Part shown: positions 25,940 to 33,594 of the stretch, piece by piece
Position numbering within the stretch: the stretch's first letter is position 1
Layout: each line of letters starts with the position of its first letter
From: Phycisphaerales bacterium
Lineage (GTDB): Bacteria; Planctomycetota; Phycisphaerae; Phycisphaerales; UBA1924
Assembly: GCA_947476675.1 (NCBI GenBank)
Contig: CANJRL010000005.1
Span: forward strand, 1-46,950
Reading direction: 5' to 3'
Length of the DNA stretch: 46,950 nucleotides
The notes under the pieces: generated by a model
Database searches by the model: none
What the model saw: only the letters and a program-made list of their open reading frames with translations
What the model was told of the DNA's origin: nothing
Translations under genes and position numbers: made by a program

Positions 25940-26947
25940 ATGCCCCTCTTCGGCTCTCATCTCTCGATCGCGGGCGCCCTCGCCAACGCCCTGCGCGAGG
26001 CCGAATCCCTCGCCTTCGACACCGTCCAGGTCTTCACCAAGAACCAGCGGCAGTGGAAGGTCTCACCACTCAAAGACCCCGACGCCGACGAGTGGGCACG
26101 CGAACTCGACCGCCTCGGCTGGCGCGGCCGCGTCGTCGCCCACAACTCCTATCTCGTCAACCTCGCCTCCCCCGACGACGCCCTCTGGACCAGGAGCGTC
26201 GACCTGCAGCGCGAGGAGATCGTTCGCGCCGCCGCACTCGGCATCACCCTGCTGGTCAGCCATCCCGGCGCACACTCCGGCGCCGGGGTCGACGCCGGCA
26301 TCAGCCGCATCGTCTCCGCATACACCCGTCTCCTGAAGGAGACGACGGGCGCGAACGTCGCCATCTGCCTCGAGAACACCGTTGGCGCCGGCTCCCAACT
26401 CGGAGGCCCGTTCGAGCACCTCGCCTCCATCCGCCAAGGCCTCCTCGACGCCCTCGGTGACGAGGCCCACCGCCGCGTCCGCTTCTGCTTCGACACCTGC
26501 CACGCCCTCGCCGCCGGCCACGACCTGCGCACCGAGAACGCCGCCAATGCCGCCCTCGACCGCTTCGACGAGGTCTGCGGCCTGTCGCTCATCGGCGCCG
26601 TCCACCTCAACGACAGCAAGGGCGCCCTCGGCTCGCACCTCGACCGACACGAGCACATCGGCAAGGGCAAAGTGGGCCTCGGCGCCTTCCGCGCCGTTGT
26701 GAACCGCCCCGAACTCGCCGGCGTACCCATGATCCTCGAGACCCCCAAGGAAGATTCCCCCTCGGGCGCGCCGTGGGACACCGTCAACCTCCGCCAACTC
26801 CGCCGCCTGCTCCGGTCGTCTTCTCCCGCGCCCAAGACCCGCGCCCCGAAGCCCGCCAGGCCGGCCAAGCCCGCCGCCAAGCCCAGGCCCGCGGCGCGCA
26901 AGGCATCCCGCAAGCGTGGGCCGTATTCTGCCGACGCTCAGGGCTGA
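25940..26947 (+). CDS. nfo: Endonuclease IV (AP endonuclease) with a long basic C-terminal tail
   Basis: 335 residues. The Zn-dependent TIM barrel cleaves 5' of abasic sites in base excision repair. Typical blocks are GSHLSIAGA, VFTKNQRQW, VAHNSYLVNLA, VSHPGAHSG, CLENTVGAGSQLG, FCFDTCHALAAGHD, HLNDSKGALGSHLDRHEHIG with GKGKVG next, and ILETPKE. Metal ligands (His, Glu, Asp) in these blocks look intact. E. coli Nfo has about 285 residues; here an extra 45 or so at the C-terminus are nearly all Lys, Arg, Pro and Ala (APKPARPAKPAAKPRPAARK), reminiscent of histone H1-like tails and likely to increase DNA affinity. The frame is open further upstream; the ATG at 25940 is the homologous start. Confidence 0.95.
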   Translation: MPLFGSHLSIAGALANALREAESLAFDTVQVFTKNQRQWKVSPLKDPDADEWARELDRLGWRGRVVAHNSYLVNLASPDDALWTRSVDLQREEIVRAAALGITLLVSHPGAHSGAGVDAGISRIVSAYTRLLKETTGANVAICLENTVGAGSQLGGPFEHLASIRQGLLDALGDEAHRRVRFCFDTCHALAAGHDLRTENAANAALDRFDEVCGLSLIGAVHLNDSKGALGSHLDRHEHIGKGKVGLGAFRAVVNRPELAGVPMILETPKEDSPSGAPWDTVNLRQLRRLLRSSSPAPKTRAPKPARPAKPAAKPRPAARKASRKRGPYSADAQG

Positions 26948-27001
26948 TCCGCCGCCGAGCGCCCACGCGCCCCGCGAGCGCGCCCCACGGAGACCGCGAA
27001 C

Positions 27002-28009
27002 GTGCCGAGACCGGTCCGCTTCACATACATCCACGCCCGCCTCGCCGCGGCGCTCCTCGCCTGCGCGGCAGCCGGCGCCTGCGCCACCGAGCCCTCGACG
27101 CGCTCCGCGCCGGCGCCCGACGCACCGATGCAACTGGCCGACACCGACGCGCTCCTCGCCGAGGGCAAGATCGCAGAGGCCATCGCCCAACTCACGCGCG
27201 TGATCCAGGAGAACCCCACGCTCACCACCGCGTGGGTCAAGGTCGGCGACATCTACAAAGACCAGGGCAACTACGCCGCCGCCGAGGCCAACTACCGCCG
27301 CGCCGGCCAACTCGACCCCGCCAACTACCACGCCGCGTTCAACCACGGCCTGATGCTCCAACTCCTTGACCGCGTCGCCGAGGCCGTCCGCGCCTACCTC
27401 CGAGCCGTCGCCATCCAGCCGAACAGCCGCGAGGCCAACCTCAACCTCGCCACCGCCTACCTCCAACTCAAGGAGTCCAGCCAGGCACTCCCCTACGCCG
27501 AGCGCGCCGTCCGCATCGACGCCGACTACGGCCCGGCCCGCGTCAACCTCGGCGCCGTCTACGCCGCCCTCGAGCGCCACGCCGACGCCGTCACCGAATA
27601 CGAAGCCGCCGCCGGCCTCATGGACCTCGAATCCTCCCCGGAACTCCTGCTCAACCTCGCGGACAGCCTCGGCAAACTCGGCCGCTTCCAGGAAATGGCC
27701 AGCACCCTCGAGCGACTCGTCTCCATCAAACCCACCGCCCCCGCCTACGAACGACTCGGCTCCGCACAGTTCCGCCTTCGCCAGTACGACGCGGCTCTCG
27801 AATCCTTCCGCAAGGCCGCCGCCGCCGATCCCGACCACTTCCCCGCGCACAACGGCATCGGCGTGTGCCTGCTGAACCGCTACCTCACCTCCCCGCCCGG
27901 CCAGCGCGACAAGCCCGCCCGCGAACAGGCCGCCGAGGCCTTCCGCCGCAGCCTCCAGATCAACCGCAATCAACCCAAGATCATCGAACTCCTAAGCAAG
28001 TACGGATGA
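27002..28009 (+). CDS. TPR-repeat protein, probable lipoprotein
   Basis: 335 residues starting with GTG preceded by CACGGAGACC. The N-terminus MPRPVRFTYIHARLAAALLACAAAGACATEP carries a signal sequence ending in a possible lipobox (AGAC), so it may be lipid-anchored. From about residue 50 to 320 there are tandem tetratricopeptide repeats, for example TTAWVKVGDIYKDQGNYAAA, YHAAFNHGLMLQLLDRVAEA and ANLNLATAYLQLKESSQALP, a protein-protein interaction scaffold. It lies 54 nt after nfo, and the shikimate kinase frame follows it in the same frame after its stop, so the three may share a transcript. Its partner is unknown. Confidence 0.82.
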   Translation: MPRPVRFTYIHARLAAALLACAAAGACATEPSTRSAPAPDAPMQLADTDALLAEGKIAEAIAQLTRVIQENPTLTTAWVKVGDIYKDQGNYAAAEANYRRAGQLDPANYHAAFNHGLMLQLLDRVAEAVRAYLRAVAIQPNSREANLNLATAYLQLKESSQALPYAERAVRIDADYGPARVNLGAVYAALERHADAVTEYEAAAGLMDLESSPELLLNLADSLGKLGRFQEMASTLERLVSIKPTAPAYERLGSAQFRLRQYDAALESFRKAAAADPDHFPAHNGIGVCLLNRYLTSPPGQRDKPAREQAAEAFRRSLQINRNQPKIIELLSKYG

Positions 28010-28099
28010 GCCCCGGGCATCATCCCGCGCCGTTTCCTCGGGGCTTCTGCGGCCTTCCGAGGGCTTCCCGGGGCTCCCGCCAGCGATAGGCTTGGCCTT

Positions 28100-28642
28100 A
28101 TCGCTTCGCCCATCCCCACCCTCGCGATCATCGGCCTCCGTGCCTCTGGCAAATCGACCGTCGGTGCGCTCGTCGCCGCCGCGCTCCGCCGGCCCTTCAT
28201 CGACCTCGACCAACGAACCCTCACGCTCCTGGGCGCCCACACCGTCGCGCAGGCATGGGCCACCGCCGGCGAGAGCGCCTTCCGCGCCGCCGAGGCGCGG
28301 GCCCTCGCCGACTCCCTGGGCATCGAAGCCTCAGTCCTCGCCCTCGGCGGCGGCACGCCCACAGCGCCAGGCGCGGCCGACGCCCTCCGCGCCGCCCGGG
28401 CGCGCAACGAGGCCCGCATCGCCTACCTCCGCGCCGAGCCCGACGCCCTGCGCGCCCGCCTCGCCGCAAGCCCGGGCGACCGCCCCAGCCTCACCGGCAA
28501 GGGCACGCTCGAAGAAATCGCCGATCTCTTCGCCGCGCGCGACCCGCTCTACCTCTCCCTCGCCGACCTTGTGCTCGACGCCTCCCGCCCTGCGCGCGAC
28601 AACGCCGACGCCATCGCGTCCTTCGCCCGCTCGCTCCGCTAA
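28100..28642 (+). CDS. aroK: Shikimate kinase with no ATG/GTG/TTG start
   Basis: About 180 residues. Phosphorylates shikimate in aromatic amino acid synthesis. The P-loop GLRASGKST, FIDLDQRTL (shikimate/Mg-binding Asp), GESAFRAAEARAL, ALGGGTP and the ARDPLYLSLADLVLDAS ending are all family marks. The frame is open from just after the TPR stop at 28009, yet contains no ATG, GTG or TTG before the P-loop. The best match to the usual N-terminus (a few residues, then a hydrophobic strand and the P-loop) is ATC at 28100, giving x-ASPIPTLAIIGLR. Either a rare ATC start is used or one base differs from a true ATG. An ATG at 28006 overlapping the TPR stop is out of frame and stops at 28089. The protein call is firm; the start is uncertain. 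Confidence 0.85.
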   Translation: MASPIPTLAIIGLRASGKSTVGALVAAALRRPFIDLDQRTLTLLGAHTVAQAWATAGESAFRAAEARALADSLGIEASVLALGGGTPTAPGAADALRAARARNEARIAYLRAEPDALRARLAASPGDRPSLTGKGTLEEIADLFAARDPLYLSLADLVLDASRPARDNADAIASFARSLR

Positions 28643-28648
28643 GAGAGG

Positions 28649-29056
28649 TCACGCGGCCTTGCGCACGAACACGCCGCTGCCCAGCCGAGCCCGCAGCCGC
28701 GCTTCATCGCCCGCCCGCGCGAACCGCGTGAACACCGCCGCCATCCGCACCGGCCCGGGCTCGTCCTCGTCCTCGATCCACACCACGTTGGCCAGGGCGT
28801 AGATCGGCGAGCGCTCCGGCCCCGCTCGCTCCTGCACGCTCAGCCCGCCCGGCAACTCCAGACACACCGCGATGCCGGTCCCCGGCGCGATCGCTTCGTC
28901 CAGCTCAAACTGCAACCCCCCAAGAGACACGTCGTACGCGAACCCCTCACGCCCGAACGCGTCTTCGCTCTGGAGGCGCACAAGCAGCGGGGTGTACATG
29001 GGCGGCACAACGAACCGCTCGTGCTTCCGACGCTCCGACCCGCTCTGATCGCGCAT
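28649..29056 (-). CDS. PilZ-domain protein (predicted c-di-GMP binder)
   Basis: 135 residues, a stand-alone PilZ domain. The two c-di-GMP contact motifs are present: R-x-x-x-R at Arg10-Arg14 in RRKHERF, and D-x-S-x-x-G at Asp42/Ser44/Gly47 in YDVSLGGLQF. Single-domain PilZ proteins act as c-di-GMP-dependent adaptors in motility, adhesion or exopolysaccharide control; the target is unknown. ATG at 29056 with AGGAGCCTGCC before it. An in-frame TGA just upstream excludes longer starts. The leader also holds AAGGAGGTGA and a small hairpin further up. It converges with aroK across only 6 nt and lies 104 nt downstream of the Fur-family gene on the same strand. Confidence 0.88.
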   Translation of the reverse strand: MRDQSGSERRKHERFVVPPMYTPLLVRLQSEDAFGREGFAYDVSLGGLQFELDEAIAPGTGIAVCLELPGGLSVQERAGPERSPIYALANVVWIEDEDEPGPVRMAAVFTRFARAGDEARLRARLGSGVFVRKAA

Positions 29057-29160
29057 GGCAGGCTCCTGGGGTCACGCCGGACTCGAACCCCTCACCTCCT
29101 TCTATCGGTTCCCGGAGCCCCGGTGTTCATGAAACCGCCGGCCCCCGCCCCCGCACGCCG

Positions 29161-29628
29161 TCATGCCGCGCCGTCCGACTCCACCTCGATCACCACACGC
29201 GAGGCCCTCAGCCCCGTCCGAGCCTCGAACTCGCGCAGCAGTTCCTCCGGGATCGCCTCCCGCATCCGACGCCCCAGATCCTCCGGAATATCGTGCGCCG
29301 AACCGTCCGGCGTGTAGGCGTGATAATGCTCGCGTCCGGCCGCCTCGTACCGCGCCGCCCGGCATTCCGCGGCCCCCGAAAGCCCCGCCCTCGGGCCCGG
29401 CAGTCGACGCGCAAGTCCAAGCCCGCACAACGCTTCCAGCGTGTTGTACACCGTCGCAAGACTCACGCTCCCAGCCTCCCCGCGCGCCTGACGACGCTCC
29501 GTCACCAGCCGGTGCAACTCCTCCGCCGTCGGATGCCCGAGGCACCGCTGCAGCGCCGAGTACACCTCAAGCCTCTGCGGCGTGCAGCGGATCCCGCACG
29601 CGTTCAGGTCGTTCGCCGCGTCATGCAT
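29161..29628 (-). CDS. Fur-family metalloregulator
   Basis: 155 residues from the ATG at 29628. The DNA-binding winged helix reads CGIRCTPQRLEVYSALQRCL, HPTAEELHRLV and SVSLATVYNTLEALCGLGLARRL, the classic Fur/PerR/Zur block. The dimerisation part has EHYHAYTPDGSAHDIPEDL with several His and Asp as possible metal ligands; it lacks the CxxC zinc motifs of most Fur proteins, which makes the metal or signal hard to predict (PerR- or Irr-like members often lack them). The frame is open to 29697, but the extra 23 codons use A or T in third position often, including TTA and CTA, unlike the rest, so I reject them. It is divergent from the GNAT gene. Confidence 0.88.
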   Translation of the reverse strand: MHDAANDLNACGIRCTPQRLEVYSALQRCLGHPTAEELHRLVTERRQARGEAGSVSLATVYNTLEALCGLGLARRLPGPRAGLSGAAECRAARYEAAGREHYHAYTPDGSAHDIPEDLGRRMREAIPEELLREFEARTGLRASRVVIEVESDGAA

Positions 29629-29735
29629 CCACGACCACGCTAGGCGCAAAGCAGGGGATAATCCGGGTGCGACCACAGGCCCATCTCCGTTCGGCATATG
29701 CTCGGGTGGCGCCGCCCGGGCGATACGATCAGGGG

Positions 29736-30281
29736 ATGCTCCTGCGAGCCGCCGAGCCGCGCGACTTCCACCCCATCGCCGACCTCAACAACCTCTTCAT
29801 CGCCACCTCGGCGATCCACTTCTCCTACGACCCCGTCACCCCCGACGAACTCGAAGCCGCCTGGCGCGCAACCCGCGAGCGCTACCCCTGGATCGTCGCC
29901 GAGATCGACGGCCGCTTCGCCGGATACGCCAAGGCCGGCACGTGGCGCGACCGCGCCGCGTACGCGTGGACTCCCGAGTCCGGCATCTACGTCGAAGACT
30001 GGGCCAGGCGCCGAGGCGTCGGCCGCGCCCTCTACCTCCGACTCTTCGACGTCCTCCGCGATCAGGGCTACCACTCGCTGATCGGCGGCATCACACTCCC
30101 CAACGAGCCGAGCGTGCGCCTGCACGAATCCGTCGGTTTCACCCAGGTCTCCCTCATCCCCCGCGCCGGCTGGAAGTTCAACGCCTGGCACGACGTCGGC
30201 TTCTGGCAGCGCAACCTCGCCGAGCCCGGCGCCCCCGCGACACCCATCCGCGCTCCCGTCATCACACCGACCCAGGCCTGA
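29736..30281 (+). CDS. GNAT-family N-acetyltransferase (phosphinothricin acetyltransferase-like)
   Basis: 181 residues. The single GNAT domain shows the acetyl-CoA binding block VEDWARRRGVGRALYLRLFD (R/Q-x-x-G-x-G/A as RRGVGRAL), and SVRLHESVGF with FTQVSLIPRAGWKFNAWHDV after it, which is characteristic of the phosphinothricin/methionine sulfoximine acetyltransferase subgroup. The likely substrate is the amine of a small amino-acid-like compound; a detoxification role is possible but not shown. The ATG at 29736 is directly preceded by AGGGG, which is very close for a Shine-Dalgarno. It shares an upstream region with the Fur-family gene and is followed after 37 nt by the first ketosynthase-like gene. 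Confidence 0.87.
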   Translation: MLLRAAEPRDFHPIADLNNLFIATSAIHFSYDPVTPDELEAAWRATRERYPWIVAEIDGRFAGYAKAGTWRDRAAYAWTPESGIYVEDWARRRGVGRALYLRLFDVLRDQGYHSLIGGITLPNEPSVRLHESVGFTQVSLIPRAGWKFNAWHDVGFWQRNLAEPGAPATPIRAPVITPTQA

Positions 30282-30318
30282 GCCACCGCCCCCGGGCCCA
30301 CACCTACACTGATCGCGC

Positions 30319-31635
30319 ATGCAACGCCGCGTCGTCATCACCGGCCTCGGCGCCGTCACACCCCTCGGCGTCGGCGTCGAGCCGCTGTGGGAAGGCCTGC
30401 TCGCCTCCCAATCGCGCCTGGCCCGCATCGAGCGCTTCGACCCCTCCGGCTTCCCCTGCCGCCTCGCAGGCGAGGTCCGGAACTTCCAGGCCAAGGACCA
30501 CGTCCCCAAGCACTACCGCAAGGCCGTCAAGGTCATGGCCCGCGATATCGAACTCGCCGTCGGCGCCGCCAAGGCCGCCGTCGAGCACGCCGGCGTCCTC
30601 ACCCGGGGCGTCATCGCCGAAGGCTCGACCGACCAGCCCACCTACTCGCCCTCGCGCCTCGGGTGCCACATCGGCGCAGGTCTCATCGCCGCCGAGACCG
30701 ACGAACTCACCTCCGCGCTCGCCACCGCACGCGACCCCGATGGCGACCTCAGCCTCGCCCTCTGGGGCGAGCGCGGCATGGGCAACCTCCAGCCCCTCTG
30801 GCTCCTCAAGTACCTCCCCAACATGCTCGCCTGCCACGTCACCATCATCCACGACGCCCAGGGCCCCTCCAACACCATCACCTGCGCCGAAGCCTCCGGC
30901 GCCCTCTCCATCGGCGAGTCCATGCGCGTCATCGAGCGCGGCGACGCCGACCTCTGCTTCTCCGGCGGCGCCGAGTCCAAGATCAACCTCATGGGCCTCC
31001 TGCGCATGGACCTCGCAGGGCGCCTCGCCCACACCGCCGATGAAACCGACGGCGCGCGCATCGTCCGTCCCTATGACCCCAAGGCGCCCGGCGGCATCCT
31101 CGGAGAGGCCGGCGGCATCCTCCTCCTCGAATCCTTCGACACCGCACGCGCCCGCGGCGCTCGCATCTGCGCCGAACTCGTCGGCTTCGGCGCCGGGCAA
31201 TCCCCCCGCTCGGACATCCCCGCCGCCCGCGCCGAGGGCCTCACCGCCGCCATCGAGGCCGCACTCGAAGACGCCGGCGTGCGCGCACCAGAGATCGACG
31301 CCATCATCCCCCACGCCTCCGGCATCCGCGATGTCGACGCCGAGGAAGCCGCCGCCCTCCGCGCCGTGTTCGGGTCCCGCCTCGCCGACATCCCCCTGGT
31401 CACGCTCACACCGAACATCGGCGACGCCATGGCCGGAGGCGCCGGCGTCGCCGCCTGCGTCGCCGCCACCTGCATCCAGCGCCAGGCCCTCCCCCCGCGC
31501 ATCCACGCCGGCTCCCCAGAGCACGACCTGCAGGCCGGAGCCTCCCCTCACCGCGACGCACGCCTGCGACACGTCCTCGTCTGCTCCAACGCCCTCGGCG
31601 GACAGAACGCCGCCCTGATCATGCGGGCGGTGTAG
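30319..31635 (+). CDS. Beta-ketoacyl synthase-like protein lacking the catalytic Cys (chain-length-factor-like)
   Basis: 438 residues with the thiolase fold of FabF-type ketosynthases: N-terminal RRVVITGLGAVTPLGVGVEPLW and C-terminal LVCSNALGGQNAALIM. At the position of the active-site Cys the sequence is TCAEASGALSIGE: aligning ASGALSIGE with the standard segment places Glu191 where the Cys should be, with a Cys two residues earlier. The first catalytic His is kept (His332, IIPHASG), but the second (GHLxGAAG in FabF) is replaced by Asp369 in NIGDAMAGGAG. It therefore cannot work as an ordinary condensing enzyme and resembles the KS-beta/chain-length factor subunit of type II polyketide synthases. 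An intact ketosynthase lies two genes downstream as a candidate partner. Confidence 0.85.
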   Translation: MQRRVVITGLGAVTPLGVGVEPLWEGLLASQSRLARIERFDPSGFPCRLAGEVRNFQAKDHVPKHYRKAVKVMARDIELAVGAAKAAVEHAGVLTRGVIAEGSTDQPTYSPSRLGCHIGAGLIAAETDELTSALATARDPDGDLSLALWGERGMGNLQPLWLLKYLPNMLACHVTIIHDAQGPSNTITCAEASGALSIGESMRVIERGDADLCFSGGAESKINLMGLLRMDLAGRLAHTADETDGARIVRPYDPKAPGGILGEAGGILLLESFDTARARGARICAELVGFGAGQSPRSDIPAARAEGLTAAIEAALEDAGVRAPEIDAIIPHASGIRDVDAEEAAALRAVFGSRLADIPLVTLTPNIGDAMAGGAGVAACVAATCIQRQALPPRIHAGSPEHDLQAGASPHRDARLRHVLVCSNALGGQNAALIMRAV

Positions 31636-31726
31636 AGTGTCCCTCCCCGCGGCGCCGCCGCGACCCGCGCGACCGTTCACCCCGCGCGTCCACAACACCG
31701 CCCCCTACCCCAGCGGAGACCATCCC

Positions 31727-32215
31727 ATGGCGTACGAGCGTCGTCCTCCCGTCCCCATCGAAGACCTCGATCCCCAACTCACCAACGTCTCTCGCCAGGT
31801 CATCGGCTTCGCCATCGAGATCCACAAGGCGCTCGGTCCGGGCTTCGACCAGGGCATCTACGAGAAGGCCCTCACACTCGAACTCGACAAGGCCGGCATC
31901 AAGCACCGCCTCCACCACGCCGTCCCCGTCAAGTACCACGGCCAGACCGTCGGCGAGCACAAACTCGGCCTCTTCGTCGACGACCGCTTCGTCGTCGAGG
32001 TCATGGCCGTCGGCCGCGAGATCGACGGCCTCGACCGCACCCGCCTCCGCGCCCAGCTCCGCGCCGCCGACCTCGAACTCGGCCTCATCATCAACTTCGG
32101 CGAGCGACGCCTCAAGGACGGCCTCGTCCGCGTCCTCAACCCCGACAAGCTCAACGCCATGCGCGGCGGCGCCCCCGGCGGCGAAGACGACTACGACGAC
32201 GACCGCGACGCCTGA
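31727..32215 (+). CDS. GxxExxY-family protein with altered motif residues
   Basis: 162 residues from the ATG at 31727 (CGGAGACC upstream). It belongs to the small GxxExxY family: VIGFAIEIHKALGPGF with the following IYEKAL, VGEHKLGLFVDDRFVVEV, and LELGLIINFGERRLKDGLVRV. In most members the name-giving motif has Glu; here residues 39-45 are GFDQGIY, with Gln. The segment FVVEVMAV has Met93 where members usually have Lys (ExK), which would be the catalytic Lys if the family is a PD-(D/E)XK-type nuclease, as I believe. The C-terminus is acidic (EDDYDDDRDA). It sits 10 nt before the intact ketosynthase and 91 nt after the Cys-less one, so it is part of that transcript. Its role is unknown. Confidence 0.8.
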   Translation: MAYERRPPVPIEDLDPQLTNVSRQVIGFAIEIHKALGPGFDQGIYEKALTLELDKAGIKHRLHHAVPVKYHGQTVGEHKLGLFVDDRFVVEVMAVGREIDGLDRTRLRAQLRAADLELGLIINFGERRLKDGLVRVLNPDKLNAMRGGAPGGEDDYDDDRDA

Positions 32216-32225
32216 CCTCCTGCCC

Positions 32226-33563
32226 ATGAAACCCCGCGTCGTCATCACCGGCATGGGCTGGGTCACACCCCTCGGCGATGACGTCGACGCCGTCTGGGCC
32301 CGCCTCCTCCGGGGAGATTCCGGCGTCGGACGCATCTCCCGCTTCGACGCCCGCGCCTTCTCCACCGACTTCGCCTCCGAGGTCAGATCCCTCCGCCTCG
32401 AGGACTACCTCCCCTCCAGCGCCGCCGAGCACGACCACGCCGGCCTCAACACCCGCTTCGCCCTCGGCGCCGCGGCACGGGCATGGGCGCAGGCCGGCCT
32501 CGGCCCTCCCGGCTCGGGCCGCATCAACCGCCGACGCCTCGGCATCTACCTCGGTTCCGGCGAGGGCTCGCTCGACTTCGACAACTTCGTCGCCTCCAAC
32601 CTCGCCGGCTGGCGCGAGGACACCCGCTCCGTCGACGCCGTTGCCTGGGCCAGGGCCGCCTACGCCCGCATGGACGCACGCCGCGAGATCGAGCAAGAGC
32701 CCAACATGCCCCTCGCCCACGTCGCGTCCGCCTTCGGCGCCGGGGGCCCCGCCTACAACTGCCTCACCGCCTGCGCCGCCTCCACACAGGCCATCGGCGA
32801 AGCAACGGAGATCATCCGCCGGGGCGACGCCGACATGATGATCGCCGGCGGCGCCCACACCATGATCCACCCCCTCGGCGTCACCGGCTTCATCCGCCTC
32901 ACCGCCGTCTCGTCCAAACGCGACGATCCCCTCCGCGCCTGCTCACCCTTCGACCAGACCCGCTCCGGTTTCGTCATGGGCGAGGGCGGCGGCATGCTCA
33001 TCCTCGAAACCCTCGACCACGCCCGCGCCCGAGGCGCCCAGCCTCTCGCCGAGATCGTCGGCTACGGCTCCTCCGCCGACGCCTACCGCATCACCGACAT
33101 CCAGCCCCAAGGCCTCGGCGCCCAGCACTCCATGCGCGAAGCCCTCGACGAGGCCGGCATCGACCCCCTCGCCACCGGCAACGACGGCCGCCCGCCCGTC
33201 CACTACATCTCCGCCCACGGCACCGGCACCAAGGAGAACGACGCCGTCGAAACCCGCGCCATCAAGGCCGTCTTCCGCGACAACGCCCCGCGCGTCCCCG
33301 TCTCCTCCGTCAAGTCCATGCTCGGCCACCTCATCGCCGCCGCCGGCGCTGTCGAACTCATCACCTGCGTCCAGGCCATCAAGACCGGCATCGTTCCCCC
33401 CACCATCAACCTCCGCACCCCCGACCCAGAGTGCGACCTCGACTACATCCCCAACCAGCCCCGCGACCTCAACGCCTCCGGCGGCGTCGACGTCTGCCTC
33501 AGCAACTCCTTCGGCTTCGGCGGGCAGAACGACACCCTCATCGTGCGCCGCTTCCGCGAGTAA
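32226..33563 (+). CDS. Beta-ketoacyl-[acyl-carrier-protein] synthase, FabF type
   Basis: 445 residues. The complete catalytic set is present: Cys183 (LTACAAST), His331 (SAHGTGTKEND) and His368 (MLGHLIAAAGAVE), plus the N-terminal RVVITGMGWVTPLGDDVDAVW and C-terminal LSNSFGFGGQNDTLI. It catalyses decarboxylative condensation of malonyl-ACP with an acyl chain. Insertions near residues 60-75 and 110-165 make it longer than E. coli FabF (413). No ACP, ketoreductase or dehydratase gene is nearby, so it either serves general fatty acid synthesis or works with the Cys-less homologue upstream on a special acyl chain. ATG at 32226 lies 10 nt after the preceding stop. Confidence 0.93.
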   Translation: MKPRVVITGMGWVTPLGDDVDAVWARLLRGDSGVGRISRFDARAFSTDFASEVRSLRLEDYLPSSAAEHDHAGLNTRFALGAAARAWAQAGLGPPGSGRINRRRLGIYLGSGEGSLDFDNFVASNLAGWREDTRSVDAVAWARAAYARMDARREIEQEPNMPLAHVASAFGAGGPAYNCLTACAASTQAIGEATEIIRRGDADMMIAGGAHTMIHPLGVTGFIRLTAVSSKRDDPLRACSPFDQTRSGFVMGEGGGMLILETLDHARARGAQPLAEIVGYGSSADAYRITDIQPQGLGAQHSMREALDEAGIDPLATGNDGRPPVHYISAHGTGTKENDAVETRAIKAVFRDNAPRVPVSSVKSMLGHLIAAAGAVELITCVQAIKTGIVPPTINLRTPDPECDLDYIPNQPRDLNASGGVDVCLSNSFGFGGQNDTLIVRRFRE

Positions 33564-33594
33564 ACTCGTCCCGCTCCACCGGAGCGGAAGACGC

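Noticed and set aside
28092-28802. Plus-strand frame beginning at TTG 28092 over the shikimate kinase
   Set aside because: Wrong frame: a Ser/Pro/Arg-rich shadow. The AroK motifs are in the frame two bases on.
29060-29100. tRNA-like T-arm motif (GGGTTCGAGTCC on the minus strand)
   Set aside because: The flanking bases do not pair as a five-base T stem, and no acceptor, D or anticodon stems are found; it lies in the PilZ leader.
29629-29697. 23-codon extension of the Fur-family protein
   Set aside because: Third positions are often A or T, with TTA and CTA codons that are otherwise rare here, and no Shine-Dalgarno precedes the ATG at 29697.
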